IMG/VR virus record: IMGVR_UViG_3300027749_000096
Location: 1 to 64,000 of that record
DNA from: a virus
Length of the DNA stretch: 64,000 nt
Strand: one strand, 5' to 3'
The notes beneath the pieces are model-generated. The model was not told the origin of the DNA. It did not search any database and saw only the letters and a list, made by a program, of their open reading frames with translations. The translations under genes were made by a program, and so were the position numbers. Of this stretch, positions 49,563 through 57,765 are shown one piece after another; position 1 is the stretch's first letter, and the number at the start of each line of letters is the position of its first letter.

Positions 49563-50680
49563 ATAAGAGAGAACAAATTCAAGCTGATGCTTTAAAAATA
49601 GCATTAGATAATAGAAGATCAAGTGCTGCAGTTAGCATGGGGGTTGGTAAAACTCTTATAGGACTAAAGTATATTGATCATTTACAGAAAGCAAATATGA
49701 ATAAGCTTAATGTGTTAGTAGTAGCACCTAAACTTAGTATATTTAAATCTTGGAAGGATGATGCTTTGAAGTTTAACATGGATATACTAGGATTAGAGTT
49801 TACAACCTATCTCTCTTTAAATAAGTTTGATCCAAATAAATATGATGTTCTTGTTCTAGATGAAGCCCACTCTTTATTAAATTCACATATAGGATTTTTA
49901 GGTCACTACAATGGTAGAATACTAGGACTCACTGGTACACCCCCAAGATATGCTGATTCTGAAAAAGGACTAATGATGAATACATTTTGTCCTGTAAAGT
50001 TTAAATACATCACTGATGATGCTGTAGATGATGACATTCTTAATGATTATAGAATTATAGTGCACAAGATGAGGCTTTCTAGTAGTAATACTATAAAGGT
50101 GACTCTTAAAAGTAATAAAGAATTTTATACATCAGAAACTAAAAACTATAATTATTGGACAGAAAGAGTGTATGAAGCTAATGGACCTAAACAAAAACAG
50201 ATAGCTTCTATAATGAGAATGAAAGCTTTAATGGATTTTCAAACCAAAGAGAATTATGCTAATAAGTTATTTAAGGATATGGATCAGAAATGTATTCTAT
50301 TCTGTAATACACAAGCCCAGGCTGATAGAATGTGTACTCATTCAGTTCATTCTAACAATGTAGATTCTGATGAAAATTTAGAATTATTTAAAGAAGGAAT
50401 GATTGAAAGACTATCTTGTGTCAATCAACTTAATGAAGGAGTTAATATACCAGAACTAAGAAGTGCTATTATTATGCATTCTTTTGGTAATGAACGTAAA
50501 GCCCAACAAAAGCTGGGTAGATTGTTAAGACTTAACCCAACAGAAATAGCTACAGCTCATATACTATGTTATAAAGACACTGTAGATGAACAATGGGTTA
50601 ATGAAGCTTTAAAAGATTTGGATGAAAATAAAATTAAATATTTTGACGTAGATGACTCAACATTTAAACGGAAAGTATAG
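49559..50680 (+). CDS. SF2 DNA helicase (SNF2/DEAD-box-like)
   Basis: This 373-residue protein shows Walker A-type SMGVGKT (26-32), motif Ia around VLVVAPKLSIFKSW, motif II VLDEAH (99-104) and motif III LTGTP (124-128). The second domain has CVNQLNEGVNIPELRSAII and the arginine-finger motif VI QKLGRLLRL. It is a complete small SF2 ATPase of the kind carried by crAss-like phages near UDG and MoxR genes. It probably remodels DNA in replication or repair. The next gene starts within its end. Confidence 0.9.
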   Translation: MNKREQIQADALKIALDNRRSSAAVSMGVGKTLIGLKYIDHLQKANMNKLNVLVVAPKLSIFKSWKDDALKFNMDILGLEFTTYLSLNKFDPNKYDVLVLDEAHSLLNSHIGFLGHYNGRILGLTGTPPRYADSEKGLMMNTFCPVKFKYITDDAVDDDILNDYRIIVHKMRLSSSNTIKVTLKSNKEFYTSETKNYNYWTERVYEANGPKQKQIASIMRMKALMDFQTKENYANKLFKDMDQKCILFCNTQAQADRMCTHSVHSNNVDSDENLELFKEGMIERLSCVNQLNEGVNIPELRSAIIMHSFGNERKAQQKLGRLLRLNPTEIATAHILCYKDTVDEQWVNEALKDLDENKIKYFDVDDSTFKRKV

Positions 50681-51044
50681 AAAAGTAAATGGAATACTAG
50701 AACCTACTAGTTTAGGAATGAAGAAACAATATGAATTGTTTGTTTCTAGTTTAAAAGATGGAGCCATTATAGAATTCTTCTATGAAGAACAACATGATGA
50801 TGGAACACTTCCACAATTAGCTAAGATACATGTTATGATTAAACATCTATCTATGCATATAGGAGAATCAGTAGAAAATATGAAGTTGTTAGTTAAAGAC
50901 AGAGCTGGGCTTTGTATAGCTAGAGAAGTATCTGGTAAAGAATACTTTCTAGCTAAAAGTTTTGCAGATTGTTCTAGAGAAGAACTAGCTTTAGCTATAC
51001 AAGCAGCTACAGAAATAGGAGAACAAGTTGGTTTCATCTTTTAA
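50652..51044 (+). CDS. Conserved early protein downstream of helicase
   Basis: This 130-residue protein (MTQHLNGKYRKVNGILEPTSLGMKKQYELFVSSLKDGAIIEFFYEEQHDDGTLPQLAKIHVMIKHLSMHIGES...) overlaps the helicase end by 29 bp. The Lys/aromatic alternation and the EIF..E...DGT....K.....K......G pattern suggest a small alpha/beta protein found beside phage helicases. Unrecognised. Confidence 0.65.
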   Translation: MTQHLNGKYRKVNGILEPTSLGMKKQYELFVSSLKDGAIIEFFYEEQHDDGTLPQLAKIHVMIKHLSMHIGESVENMKLLVKDRAGLCIAREVSGKEYFLAKSFADCSREELALAIQAATEIGEQVGFIF

Positions 51045-51054
51045 TATTAATACT

Positions 51055-51774
51055 GTGACAGAACAAGTAAATCTTGAAGAAATAAAAATCAAACTTATAG
51101 AAAAGCTTAAACCATCTGGTTGGGCTGTTAAATTAAAAGGATTTGTACAAAGCTCAGACTTTGACAAAGTGTTAGAAACATTACATAATCTAAGAGAAGA
51201 TGGTAAAAGATTCACTCCTCCTCTTAAACTTGTATTTAGAGCATTTGAAGAATGTCCTGTAGATAAATTAAAGATTGTAATGATAGGGATGGATCCATAT
51301 CCATATTTATCAGTGGCTGATGGGATTGCATTTAGTTGTAGTTTGACAGACAAGGTACAACCAAGTCTAAAGAACATATTTGCTTCTATAAACAGTACAG
51401 TGTACCCAGATCAAAGTGTAGAACATGACCCAGATCTTAAAAGATGGTCTAACCAAGGAGTGTTATTATTAAACTCAGCTTTAACATGTCAAGTGGATAA
51501 AATAGGAAGTCATTTCAATGTATGGAAAGACTTTATAGCTTACACATTAGATACACTAAATTACACTAACAGTGGACTTGTGTTTGTTCTAATGGGTAAA
51601 CAAGCCCAAGATTTAGAATCATTAATTAATGAGGAAAAACATCACATAATTAAAGTGAGCCATCCAGCTTCTGCAGCTTATACTAAAACTATATGGGATT
51701 GTCAAGACTTATTTAATAAATGTAATTCTATTATAGAAGGACAGAATGGAAAAGACTTTAAAATAGTATGGTAG
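51055..51774 (+). CDS. ung: Uracil-DNA glycosylase
   Basis: This family-1-type UDG carries the active-site loop IGMDPYPYLSVADGIAFS (variant of GQDPYH with Asp), the GVLLLNSALT segment, and the Leu/His loop SHPASAAYTKTI (variant of HPSPLS). These residues flip and cut out uracil. There is no ATG near the start. GTG at 51055, 11 bp after the previous stop, is preferred; TTG at 51028 is possible. The enzyme protects the phage genome from uracil. A UDG here is a crAss-like hallmark. Confidence 0.9.
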   Translation: MTEQVNLEEIKIKLIEKLKPSGWAVKLKGFVQSSDFDKVLETLHNLREDGKRFTPPLKLVFRAFEECPVDKLKIVMIGMDPYPYLSVADGIAFSCSLTDKVQPSLKNIFASINSTVYPDQSVEHDPDLKRWSNQGVLLLNSALTCQVDKIGSHFNVWKDFIAYTLDTLNYTNSGLVFVLMGKQAQDLESLINEEKHHIIKVSHPASAAYTKTIWDCQDLFNKCNSIIEGQNGKDFKIVW

Positions 51775-51775
51775 T

Positions 51776-51937
51776 ATGGAACATTTAGAATTTAACAAAG
51801 AAAAATTTATAGATTTTAAGAAAGAATATAAAAAGGCTGTAGATAATGAAGAGCCGTCTTTTATATTCCAAAATAAAGAAATAGTAACAGGATATGCAAA
51901 ATATCTTATTGAGTATTTAGAAACACAAATTAATTAA
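51776..51937 (+). CDS. Very small acidic/basic ORF
   Basis: A 53-residue ORF (MEHLEFNKEKFIDFKKEYKK...) starts right after the UDG stop and ends 18 bp before the next start. It is charged and helical. Its spacing in the operon supports translation; no family. Confidence 0.5.
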   Translation: MEHLEFNKEKFIDFKKEYKKAVDNEEPSFIFQNKEIVTGYAKYLIEYLETQIN

Positions 51938-51954
51938 TTAAAAAACACAACAAA

Positions 51955-52293
51955 ATGGCAATCAACAAAGTAGACTTAACAGTTAGTCAATTATTAAATG
52001 ACCTTAATGAAGGGTATACATGGCTTAAGAAAGATGATTTAGGGTATGGTAGTATAGAAATGAAGTATGGTGCTAATCCAGTGCAGATAGCAACAATTAG
52101 AAAACACCCAGCTCTTAAAGATGCTGAAACAACTTTAACTGTGTTTAATATTATAGATGATACAGCTAAACAAGATGTAAAAGTAACTCCTAAAGTTAAT
52201 AAAACAATAGAGAGAATAGAAAAAGTAGAAGAACAACAGCCTGAATTAGTTGTAGAAACATCTAATGCTGTAGATCTTTTCTCAAACCTTTAA
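51955..52293 (+). CDS. Early protein before MoxR ATPase
   Basis: This 112-residue protein (MAINKVDLTVSQLLNDLNEGYTWLKKDDLGYGSIEMKYGANPVQIATIRKHPAL...) has a helix-turn-helix-like start (LTVSQLLNDLNEGYTWL) and a Glu-rich tail. It may be a small DNA-binding protein or an adaptor for the following AAA ATPase. Unrecognised. Confidence 0.55.
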   Translation: MAINKVDLTVSQLLNDLNEGYTWLKKDDLGYGSIEMKYGANPVQIATIRKHPALKDAETTLTVFNIIDDTAKQDVKVTPKVNKTIERIEKVEEQQPELVVETSNAVDLFSNL

Positions 52294-52298
52294 TAAAT

Positions 52299-53756
52299 AT
52301 GATGAGTACTAATAATACAAAATATGTTAGACCATCTAACTTAGTATATAAATTTAATGTAGGAGATAAAGTGAAAGTGATCTATCCTGGTTCAGGATGT
52401 GGAGATTATGATATAGGAAAAGAAGTTAGAATAGTAAGAAAAGGTAAATATGCAGATGATCCTGCTTATGAAGTGTCTCCAGCTATAGGAAATAGTAAAA
52501 CAGGAAGTTTTGATAAAATGATAGGAGAGAAGGCTTTTGTACTAGTAGAATCAGTACAAGATTTACTTGATAGAACAAAAAATTTAAATTTAAACACACA
52601 CACAAAGTCAATTAAAATGGCAAAAATTAGAACAAAATCAATTACAAAGAAAGTTACTCAAGAAGTAAGAACAATTGAAACATCCTTAATTAATAAGGAA
52701 GAAGTATTTAAAATGTTAGCATTAGCAGAAGCTACAGGGCTTCCATGTTTATTAATTGGTGAACCAGGTACAGGTAAAACCAAAACTGTTATAGATTATG
52801 CTAAAGCATGGTTGAATAAAGATGGTAATATGACAGCAGAAGACTTTATGAGTAAAATCTATATTCTAGAAACTGATGAAGGTACTAAATCAAGTGAGGT
52901 GAAGGGTATTCCTGATCTTCAAGAGTTGTTTACAAATAACAACTATAAACTTAACACCCCAATTGCTGAAGCAGAAATTGTAATCATCAATGAGGTGGAT
53001 AAAGCTAGTAGTGGTATCAGAAATGCTATGTTGGGTGTGATGAATGAGAAGTTCTTATTTAATGGTAAACATAAAATACCTTGTAAATGGAAGTTATTTA
53101 TTGCTACATGTAATGAAATACCTAAAGATGAACAAGATAGTCCATTCTGGGATAGATTTATGTTAAAGACTAATGTAAATAGAGTATCTGCAGGTGATAT
53201 TAGTAAGTATTATTCTAAAGGAGATAGAAACTACAGAGAAAGTTTTAAAATGGGTATTCCAAATAAAGCTGAACTAGACACTGTAGATGTACCAGTTAAG
53301 AAATTAGATAAATATCTAGAAGTGGGTTATCAACACAGTAGTGATAGAACTTTGACTTTTGTACCTAAATTAGCAAAAGCTGTTAGTTATATCTGGGATA
53401 TTAGTATTGATAAAGCTCTTGTAAAAACTGCTCAAATTATGATTGGTCAATCTGCAGGTAGTGAATTACAAAATAAACTAATGTCTGCTGAGGTTAAAGC
53501 TGTTATGAGTAAGGTGGAAATGCTTCAATCATTTACAACTAATGAACAACTAGAACAAGCTGTAGTTGAAATTGAGAGCTTAATTAATGTTTATGCTACT
53601 AGAGATTCTATTGATGAAGATCAAGTACAAGAAATAGAAAGGTCTATGCATTATATTTTAAGTAATCATTCTGCACGTAAAGATGATTATCAAACAGCTG
53701 AAGCATTTGATAGTATGCTAGAAGGAGAAGAAGAAACTACTAAAATCCCTTTTTAG
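52299..53756 (+). CDS. MoxR-type AAA+ ATPase with N-terminal KOW-like domain
   Basis: This 485-residue protein begins with a domain of about 95 residues that has a KVGDKVKVIYPGSGCGDYDIGKEV SH3/KOW-like pattern. The ATPase follows: Walker A IGEPGTGKTKT (about 147-157), Walker B EIVIINEVDKAS (about 226-237), sensor 1 FIATCNE (about 266-272) and a sensor-2/lid region. The linker is AT-rich and contains MAKIR at codon 107 (52617) preceded by TCAATTAAA, a typical gene start, so a second product may begin there. MoxR ATPases act with VWA proteins like the one downstream. Confidence 0.88.
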   Translation: MMSTNNTKYVRPSNLVYKFNVGDKVKVIYPGSGCGDYDIGKEVRIVRKGKYADDPAYEVSPAIGNSKTGSFDKMIGEKAFVLVESVQDLLDRTKNLNLNTHTKSIKMAKIRTKSITKKVTQEVRTIETSLINKEEVFKMLALAEATGLPCLLIGEPGTGKTKTVIDYAKAWLNKDGNMTAEDFMSKIYILETDEGTKSSEVKGIPDLQELFTNNNYKLNTPIAEAEIVIINEVDKASSGIRNAMLGVMNEKFLFNGKHKIPCKWKLFIATCNEIPKDEQDSPFWDRFMLKTNVNRVSAGDISKYYSKGDRNYRESFKMGIPNKAELDTVDVPVKKLDKYLEVGYQHSSDRTLTFVPKLAKAVSYIWDISIDKALVKTAQIMIGQSAGSELQNKLMSAEVKAVMSKVEMLQSFTTNEQLEQAVVEIESLINVYATRDSIDEDQVQEIERSMHYILSNHSARKDDYQTAEAFDSMLEGEEETTKIPF

Positions 53757-53786
53757 GTAAAGGTCTTTGGCAAACAATGACAGAAC

Positions 53787-53820
53787 AGGGGAATACAATA
53801 ACTTATTCCCCTCTTTCTTA
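53787..53820 (+). terminator. Rho-independent terminator
   Basis: AGGGGAATA (53787-53795) pairs with TATTCCCCT (53804-53812), followed by CTTTCTT. It separates the MoxR and VWA genes, which is unusual for a functional pair. Confidence 0.8.
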
Positions 53821-53864
53821 TTCTTATACAGCTAATGATCTTAAACACTTATTAAATAATATTT

Positions 53865-55373
53865 ATGGCAGCAGGTAGACAATATAAGAATGCATATACC
53901 ATTCTTGAAAAAGTAAAGAAAGGAGAGATAGACTCCTATTATAGAAATGAAGATAGTTTATTTAGTAAAATAAATTTCTACAAAAAACCAGATCTTATAA
54001 ATCCACATCTTCATTATATTGATGAAAGTAGACTTAAACGTATTGTAAGTGATCATATGGTTGACCAAAAAATAGTTACTAATATATATGAAAGTTTTCA
54101 CAAAGGAGTTGAGAATAAAAAATTACCTACAGATAAACAACCTGGGTTTGGTAGTTTTTATGAAAAGTTTCAAGAAAACTATACTAAGTTTCCAAAGCAT
54201 TTGAGTAATGATATATTTAAAATGTATTATAATCAAATGGAGAAACTTAATTTTGAAGATAGAGATGATACAAACACCACTAAGTTTAAAATCTTAGAAA
54301 AAGCTAATAATCCTGTTGGTAAGATAATGAGTGAGAACAGTAGTTTGAAGTCAGCTATTTTTACTAGAAATGTAGTTTCTTATTTTGTTGGAAGAATGAC
54401 TATAATGGATTTTATAGAACCTGAAACTTCTGAAGATTTTAAAAATGATATAAATGGAGATGGAGATTCAGGTGGAGGGGATGGTCTTCTAGATAAAATG
54501 ATGAATAGTAAACAAGCTAATAATGACTTTGATAAAACTATTCAAGATGCTCAAGACTTATGTAACAAAATGGATGGAGCTATGGATGAAGAAACCCAGC
54601 AGCAAATGTTTGATAATATTCTTAAAGGAGGAAATCAAGCTGGTAAAATAAGTCCTGAATATCTTAATAAAATGATAGCTAAGCTTGAAAACATCACTCT
54701 TTCTATGGATAGTGTTAAAAATCAAATTAAAAAACTTGTAGATAAATCTGTAAGTTATTTTAGTGCTAAGAAAATAACCATCTATGAAGATTTGTTTAAT
54801 AGTGATAATATAGCAGGACTAGATGAGTTTGAGTTATTACATCCTAAGATTAGAAAAATATTTGCTGAGGATTTACAGATTAAGAGTACTAAAAGTATTG
54901 GTAAAATAGATATTTATATTGATATTTCTGGTAGTATGAGTAGTAGATCTGGAACTATAAATAAAGATGGTAATCCTATAAACAAACTAGAGTTTTGTAA
55001 AGCATTTGCTGCTAAGCTTAAACAAATGGATATGTTGAATAACATTTATACTTTTAATACTAAAGTTAATAAGATTAAAAATAATATGTTATCCATATCT
55101 ATGATAGATGATGATGGAGGCACTGATATTGATACTGTAATTAAGAGTATAGAAGCTAATAATGAAAATGCTTTAGTATTAACTGATGCTGAAGACCGTT
55201 GTAATTTATATTCAGATAAAGCATATTTTATTGGTGTACAGGGTGCTAGATTTAGTTATTTTAAAGATGATGTTATTAAAGAATATTCTCAAAAAGACCA
55301 AGTTATAGTATTTGATGGTACTAAAATAAGTAAGGTGGATACTGAAGGTGAAATAGTTAAGGAAAACAAGTAG
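53865..55373 (+). CDS. VWA-domain protein, partner of MoxR ATPase
   Basis: This 502-residue protein has a C-terminal von Willebrand A domain with the metal-ion-dependent adhesion site DISGSMS (D353, S355, S357). A later GGTDIDT segment carries the conserved Thr, and LTDAED is the final Asp. The N-terminal 340 residues are helical and acidic, with a Gly/Asp-rich stretch (NGDGDSGGGDG). MoxR ATPase plus VWA protein pairs act as chaperone-like remodellers in bacteria; phages of Bacteroidota often carry the pair. The target is unknown. Confidence 0.85.
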   Translation: MAAGRQYKNAYTILEKVKKGEIDSYYRNEDSLFSKINFYKKPDLINPHLHYIDESRLKRIVSDHMVDQKIVTNIYESFHKGVENKKLPTDKQPGFGSFYEKFQENYTKFPKHLSNDIFKMYYNQMEKLNFEDRDDTNTTKFKILEKANNPVGKIMSENSSLKSAIFTRNVVSYFVGRMTIMDFIEPETSEDFKNDINGDGDSGGGDGLLDKMMNSKQANNDFDKTIQDAQDLCNKMDGAMDEETQQQMFDNILKGGNQAGKISPEYLNKMIAKLENITLSMDSVKNQIKKLVDKSVSYFSAKKITIYEDLFNSDNIAGLDEFELLHPKIRKIFAEDLQIKSTKSIGKIDIYIDISGSMSSRSGTINKDGNPINKLEFCKAFAAKLKQMDMLNNIYTFNTKVNKIKNNMLSISMIDDDGGTDIDTVIKSIEANNENALVLTDAEDRCNLYSDKAYFIGVQGARFSYFKDDVIKEYSQKDQVIVFDGTKISKVDTEGEIVKENK

Positions 55374-55378
55374 AAAAA

Positions 55379-55413
55379 GTAAAGACCCTATAAACAATAG
55401 GGTCTTTTTTTCT
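55379..55413 (+). terminator. Rho-independent terminator at convergence
   Basis: AAGACCCTA/TAGGGTCTT with a 7-nt loop is followed by TTTTTT. It ends the rightward run just before the leftward lysis cassette; an A-tract on the other side may also serve the minus strand. Confidence 0.85.
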
Positions 55414-55465
55414 TTTATCCTGTAGCAGAGAGGGTTATTCTACAAGAGTGGTTGTATATAGAGGG

Positions 55466-55591
55466 TTATTTTCCTTGTCCTTTGTAAGGTTTAGGTCTTG
55501 AGTTATGTTTGTTATAAGATTTTTTAGCAGACCCACCTTTACGTCTACCAAAGTTTACTTTTGTTGATACAGAATTAGAACCTTTTGCCAT
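55466..55591 (-). CDS. Small basic protein at end of lysis cassette
   Basis: A 41-residue ORF (MAKGSNSVSTKVNFGRRKGG...) is very basic with a SAKKSYNKHNSRPKPYKGQGK tail. It begins 5 bp after the endolysin stop at 55596. It resembles the MAK-starting basic proteins of the virion operon; possibly DNA- or RNA-binding. Unrecognised. Confidence 0.6.
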   Translation of the reverse strand: MAKGSNSVSTKVNFGRRKGGSAKKSYNKHNSRPKPYKGQGK

Positions 55592-55595
55592 TAGC

Positions 55596-56090
55596 TTATA
55601 TATTTACGTATTGAGTATTAGTTATAAAGTCTTTATTTTGATATTTAGCATATAGCTGTTTCCAAGACAGTCCAAATGTTTTCTCAAAATGTGGTGTGTC
55701 TATAATAGTTTTCCAATCACCACCCCATGTATATCCAGCTTCTTTAAATATTTTTATCACTTTAAAGAAATTAGGACCTGTCTTCCATGATTTTGAGTCA
55801 TCATATTTATATGTTCCATCTGGTTGTTTAAATAACCAGCAGATGTCTATAGCCAGTCCATAATTGTGTAAAGAACTTCCTCCTTTAGCATTTGTTACAA
55901 TGCTTCCTGGTTTAGTTCTTCCTTGAGCATACAAATCATTTTGTTCTTCTATGGTTCTTAATCCTTGTACCACTCTGATAGCTAAATTATCTTCTACAGC
56001 AGACTCAGCTTTATCAATAAGCTGTTTCACTTCTTCTCTGATTTTAGGGTGAAGATGTGATATTCTTTCTTCTGATATTTTATCTTTCAT
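55596..56090 (-). CDS. Endolysin, peptidase M15 family
   Basis: This 164-residue protein shows the L-alanyl-D-glutamate/D-Ala-D-Ala peptidase signature: VVQGLRTIEEQNDLYAQGRT (40-59), SLHNYGLAIDI with zinc ligands H75 and D82, and DTPHFE with H134. It lacks a signal peptide, so it needs a holin or export. It cleaves the peptide stem of the cell wall at lysis. It sits in a leftward cassette with a membrane protein and holin-like genes. Confidence 0.9.
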   Translation of the reverse strand: MKDKISEERISHLHPKIREEVKQLIDKAESAVEDNLAIRVVQGLRTIEEQNDLYAQGRTKPGSIVTNAKGGSSLHNYGLAIDICWLFKQPDGTYKYDDSKSWKTGPNFFKVIKIFKEAGYTWGGDWKTIIDTPHFEKTFGLSWKQLYAKYQNKDFITNTQYVNI

Positions 56091-56093
56091 GTG

Positions 56094-56699
56094 TTACAGT
56101 TTTATTTTCCAGAAAGTAGATACACCATAGTTAACTATTCCATTAGGAGAAATACCAGCCTGTACACCAAATATTTGTTCTTTCTTATTCTTTAATAGGA
56201 AAGAAGTTGTAAATTGGTTAAGCTGTTGTTTATTACCTTGTATTCCTATTCCCCAGAACACTTGTGTTTTAGGAGGAGGAATTATTGTAATAGTTTCTTT
56301 TATAATTGGATATTTAAATTTATAATTAATCTGTCTAGCTCTAACTAAATTAGAACTAACAGTGTCAGTAATCTTTATATATCCTATAGAATCTATTCTA
56401 AGAGAATCTTTTTGTATATTGGTTGCTAGAAACTTAGCCACTAATGCTTGATATTGTAACACTAGTTTATTATAATTAGTGTCAGCAATATACTCTTTAG
56501 TGTAATGATCTACAGGAAAAGGTATAGACTCTACAATTTGTGGTTTAGATGTTGTAGTGGACTCTTTCTTAATCCATACAGTGTCTCTAACAGTTGTAAT
56601 ACTAGGAGCTATAGTGTTTTTTCCTCCACATTTTTGTAGAAAAAGAATAACTATTAATACAATTATAACTATGTCTGTAATTCTAAGCTGTTGTTTCAT
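56094..56699 (-). CDS. Membrane-anchored protein, spanin-like candidate
   Basis: This 201-residue protein starts with a charged tip and one N-terminal transmembrane helix (TDIVIIVLIVILFLQKC). A periplasmic Ser/Thr-rich linker follows and a beta-rich C-terminal domain (WGIGIQGNKQQLNQFTTSFLLKNKKEQIFGVQAGIS). Its position between endolysin and holin-like genes suggests a spanin or lysis accessory. Membrane topology is clear; the spanin function is inferred. It ends 3 bp before the endolysin start. Confidence 0.6.
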   Translation of the reverse strand: MKQQLRITDIVIIVLIVILFLQKCGGKNTIAPSITTVRDTVWIKKESTTTSKPQIVESIPFPVDHYTKEYIADTNYNKLVLQYQALVAKFLATNIQKDSLRIDSIGYIKITDTVSSNLVRARQINYKFKYPIIKETITIIPPPKTQVFWGIGIQGNKQQLNQFTTSFLLKNKKEQIFGVQAGISPNGIVNYGVSTFWKIKL

Positions 56700-56889
56700 T
56701 TGTAAAGAAGTTTGATGTAAATTTAGCTATTGCTGCAATTATCATTACACCTGTAGCTAGTTTAGTGTGTTCACTAAATGCTGCAAATGATGCTATTGTA
56801 ACAGAAGCTGCTAAAATACTATCAGCTATTTTTCTAATAAATTTAGGAGTTGGAGCCCAATACGAGCTGGATGTAATATTAAATTTCAT
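56683..56889 (-). CDS. Holin-like small membrane protein
   Basis: This 68-residue protein has two hydrophobic stretches (KIADSILAASVTIASFAAFSE and KLATGVMIIAAIAKFTSNFF) with a short turn between. This is a two-span topology compatible with class II holins. It overlaps the spanin-like gene by 17 bp. Holin function is inferred from topology and from neighbouring endolysin. Confidence 0.65.
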   Translation of the reverse strand: MKFNITSSSYWAPTPKFIRKIADSILAASVTIASFAAFSEHTKLATGVMIIAAIAKFTSNFFTNETTA

Positions 56890-56902
56890 ATATTATTGAT
56901 TT

Positions 56903-57286
56903 TTAAACTAATGTTACTGCTCTCCATACACCATTAATAGAAACAAGAATGATATAACTAGTAGCAGGTATGACAGTCAATGGATCAGTATTTCCATATT
57001 GTAATGGTTGATTAATTTCACTAACAACTTGACTACTTACAGTATCTGTATTAATAACAGTTATTGTTTGTCCATTGCAAAGAGCTGGATCAGGAAAAAT
57101 AATAGGAAAAGCTATACTATTAGCTGCAATAATTTCATAAATACCTCTACCAGGCATAGTATATGAAGTAACAGAACTATTTAATGAAATATTTGAATAA
57201 GTGGGTTGTTTCTGAAGAGCAAGTATTTTAACTTTCTTTAGAAGATATTGCAAACTTTGAAATATTCCTTGAGGATATTGTGCCAT
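56903..57286 (-). CDS. Beta-domain protein in lysis cassette
   Basis: This 127-residue protein has a basic helical N-terminus (MAQYPQGIFQSLQYLLKKVKIL) and a beta-rich domain (SVTSYTMPGRGIYEIIAANSIAFPIIFPDPALCNGQTITVINTD...). The tether-plus-beta-domain design resembles the protein at 16259. It may be a virion decoration or fibre component carried in the lysis operon. Unrecognised. Confidence 0.55.
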   Translation of the reverse strand: MAQYPQGIFQSLQYLLKKVKILALQKQPTYSNISLNSSVTSYTMPGRGIYEIIAANSIAFPIIFPDPALCNGQTITVINTDTVSSQVVSEINQPLQYGNTDPLTVIPATSYIILVSINGVWRAVTLV

Positions 57287-57296
57287 TATATTAAGT

Positions 57297-57639
57297 TTAT
57301 AAGGTTGTGTTATTAATTGTTTTAGTTATTAGTAATGATTGTTCATCAGGTTTAACAGCTACTATTTTAGTAAACAATGGACTGTTATCTTTAACAGGCT
57401 CTTCTGGAATGTTATTAGTATTTTTAACAATTACAGGTTGTTTATATATAACAGTTTCAAGTCTGTCCACTCTCCTTTGTAAATTTTCAACATTAGTTTT
57501 ATTTACAATGCTAGTTGAAGTATTGAGAGCAACACTTGTCTTAATTGTTTGAAGATCAGTCCATATCATTAGCCCTAGTATACTAACCAATGATGGAAAT
57601 AACCAAATTTTAACTTTGTCAGCTGAGGGTAGAGCCATT
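57297..57639 (-). CDS. Single-span membrane protein with coiled coil
   Basis: The start MALPSADKVKIWLFPSLVSI at 57639 is preferred; a longer reading to 57695 adds a second hydrophobic stretch from the promoter leader. One transmembrane helix (IWLFPSLVSILGLMIW) is followed by a coiled coil (VENLQRRVDRLETVIY) and a hydrophilic tail. It is the first gene after the promoter-like motif at 57716-57730. A holin or anti-holin role is possible. Confidence 0.6.
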
Positions 57640-57715
57640 ATTAAATAGATTAAAAAATTTTTACAAAATATATATAGTATATAACAAAAGAACATAAATT
57701 TGCTGCCCTTTTATA

Positions 57716-57730
57716 TATAATATAATATAC
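57716..57730 (-). promoter_or_regulatory. Candidate late promoter motif, identical copy
   Basis: TATAATATAATATAC (plus strand), identical to the copy at 3871-3885. On the minus strand it lies about 77 bp upstream of the lysis cassette start at 57639 and in the divergent gap to the DnaA-like gene at 57766. Confidence 0.55.
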
Positions 57731-57765
57731 GAATATTACATGACTTTTTAAAAAATAATAAATTA

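Noticed and set aside
50991-51377. Minus-strand ORF of 128 codons over the UDG gene
   Set aside because: Antisense to a gene with clear UDG motifs.
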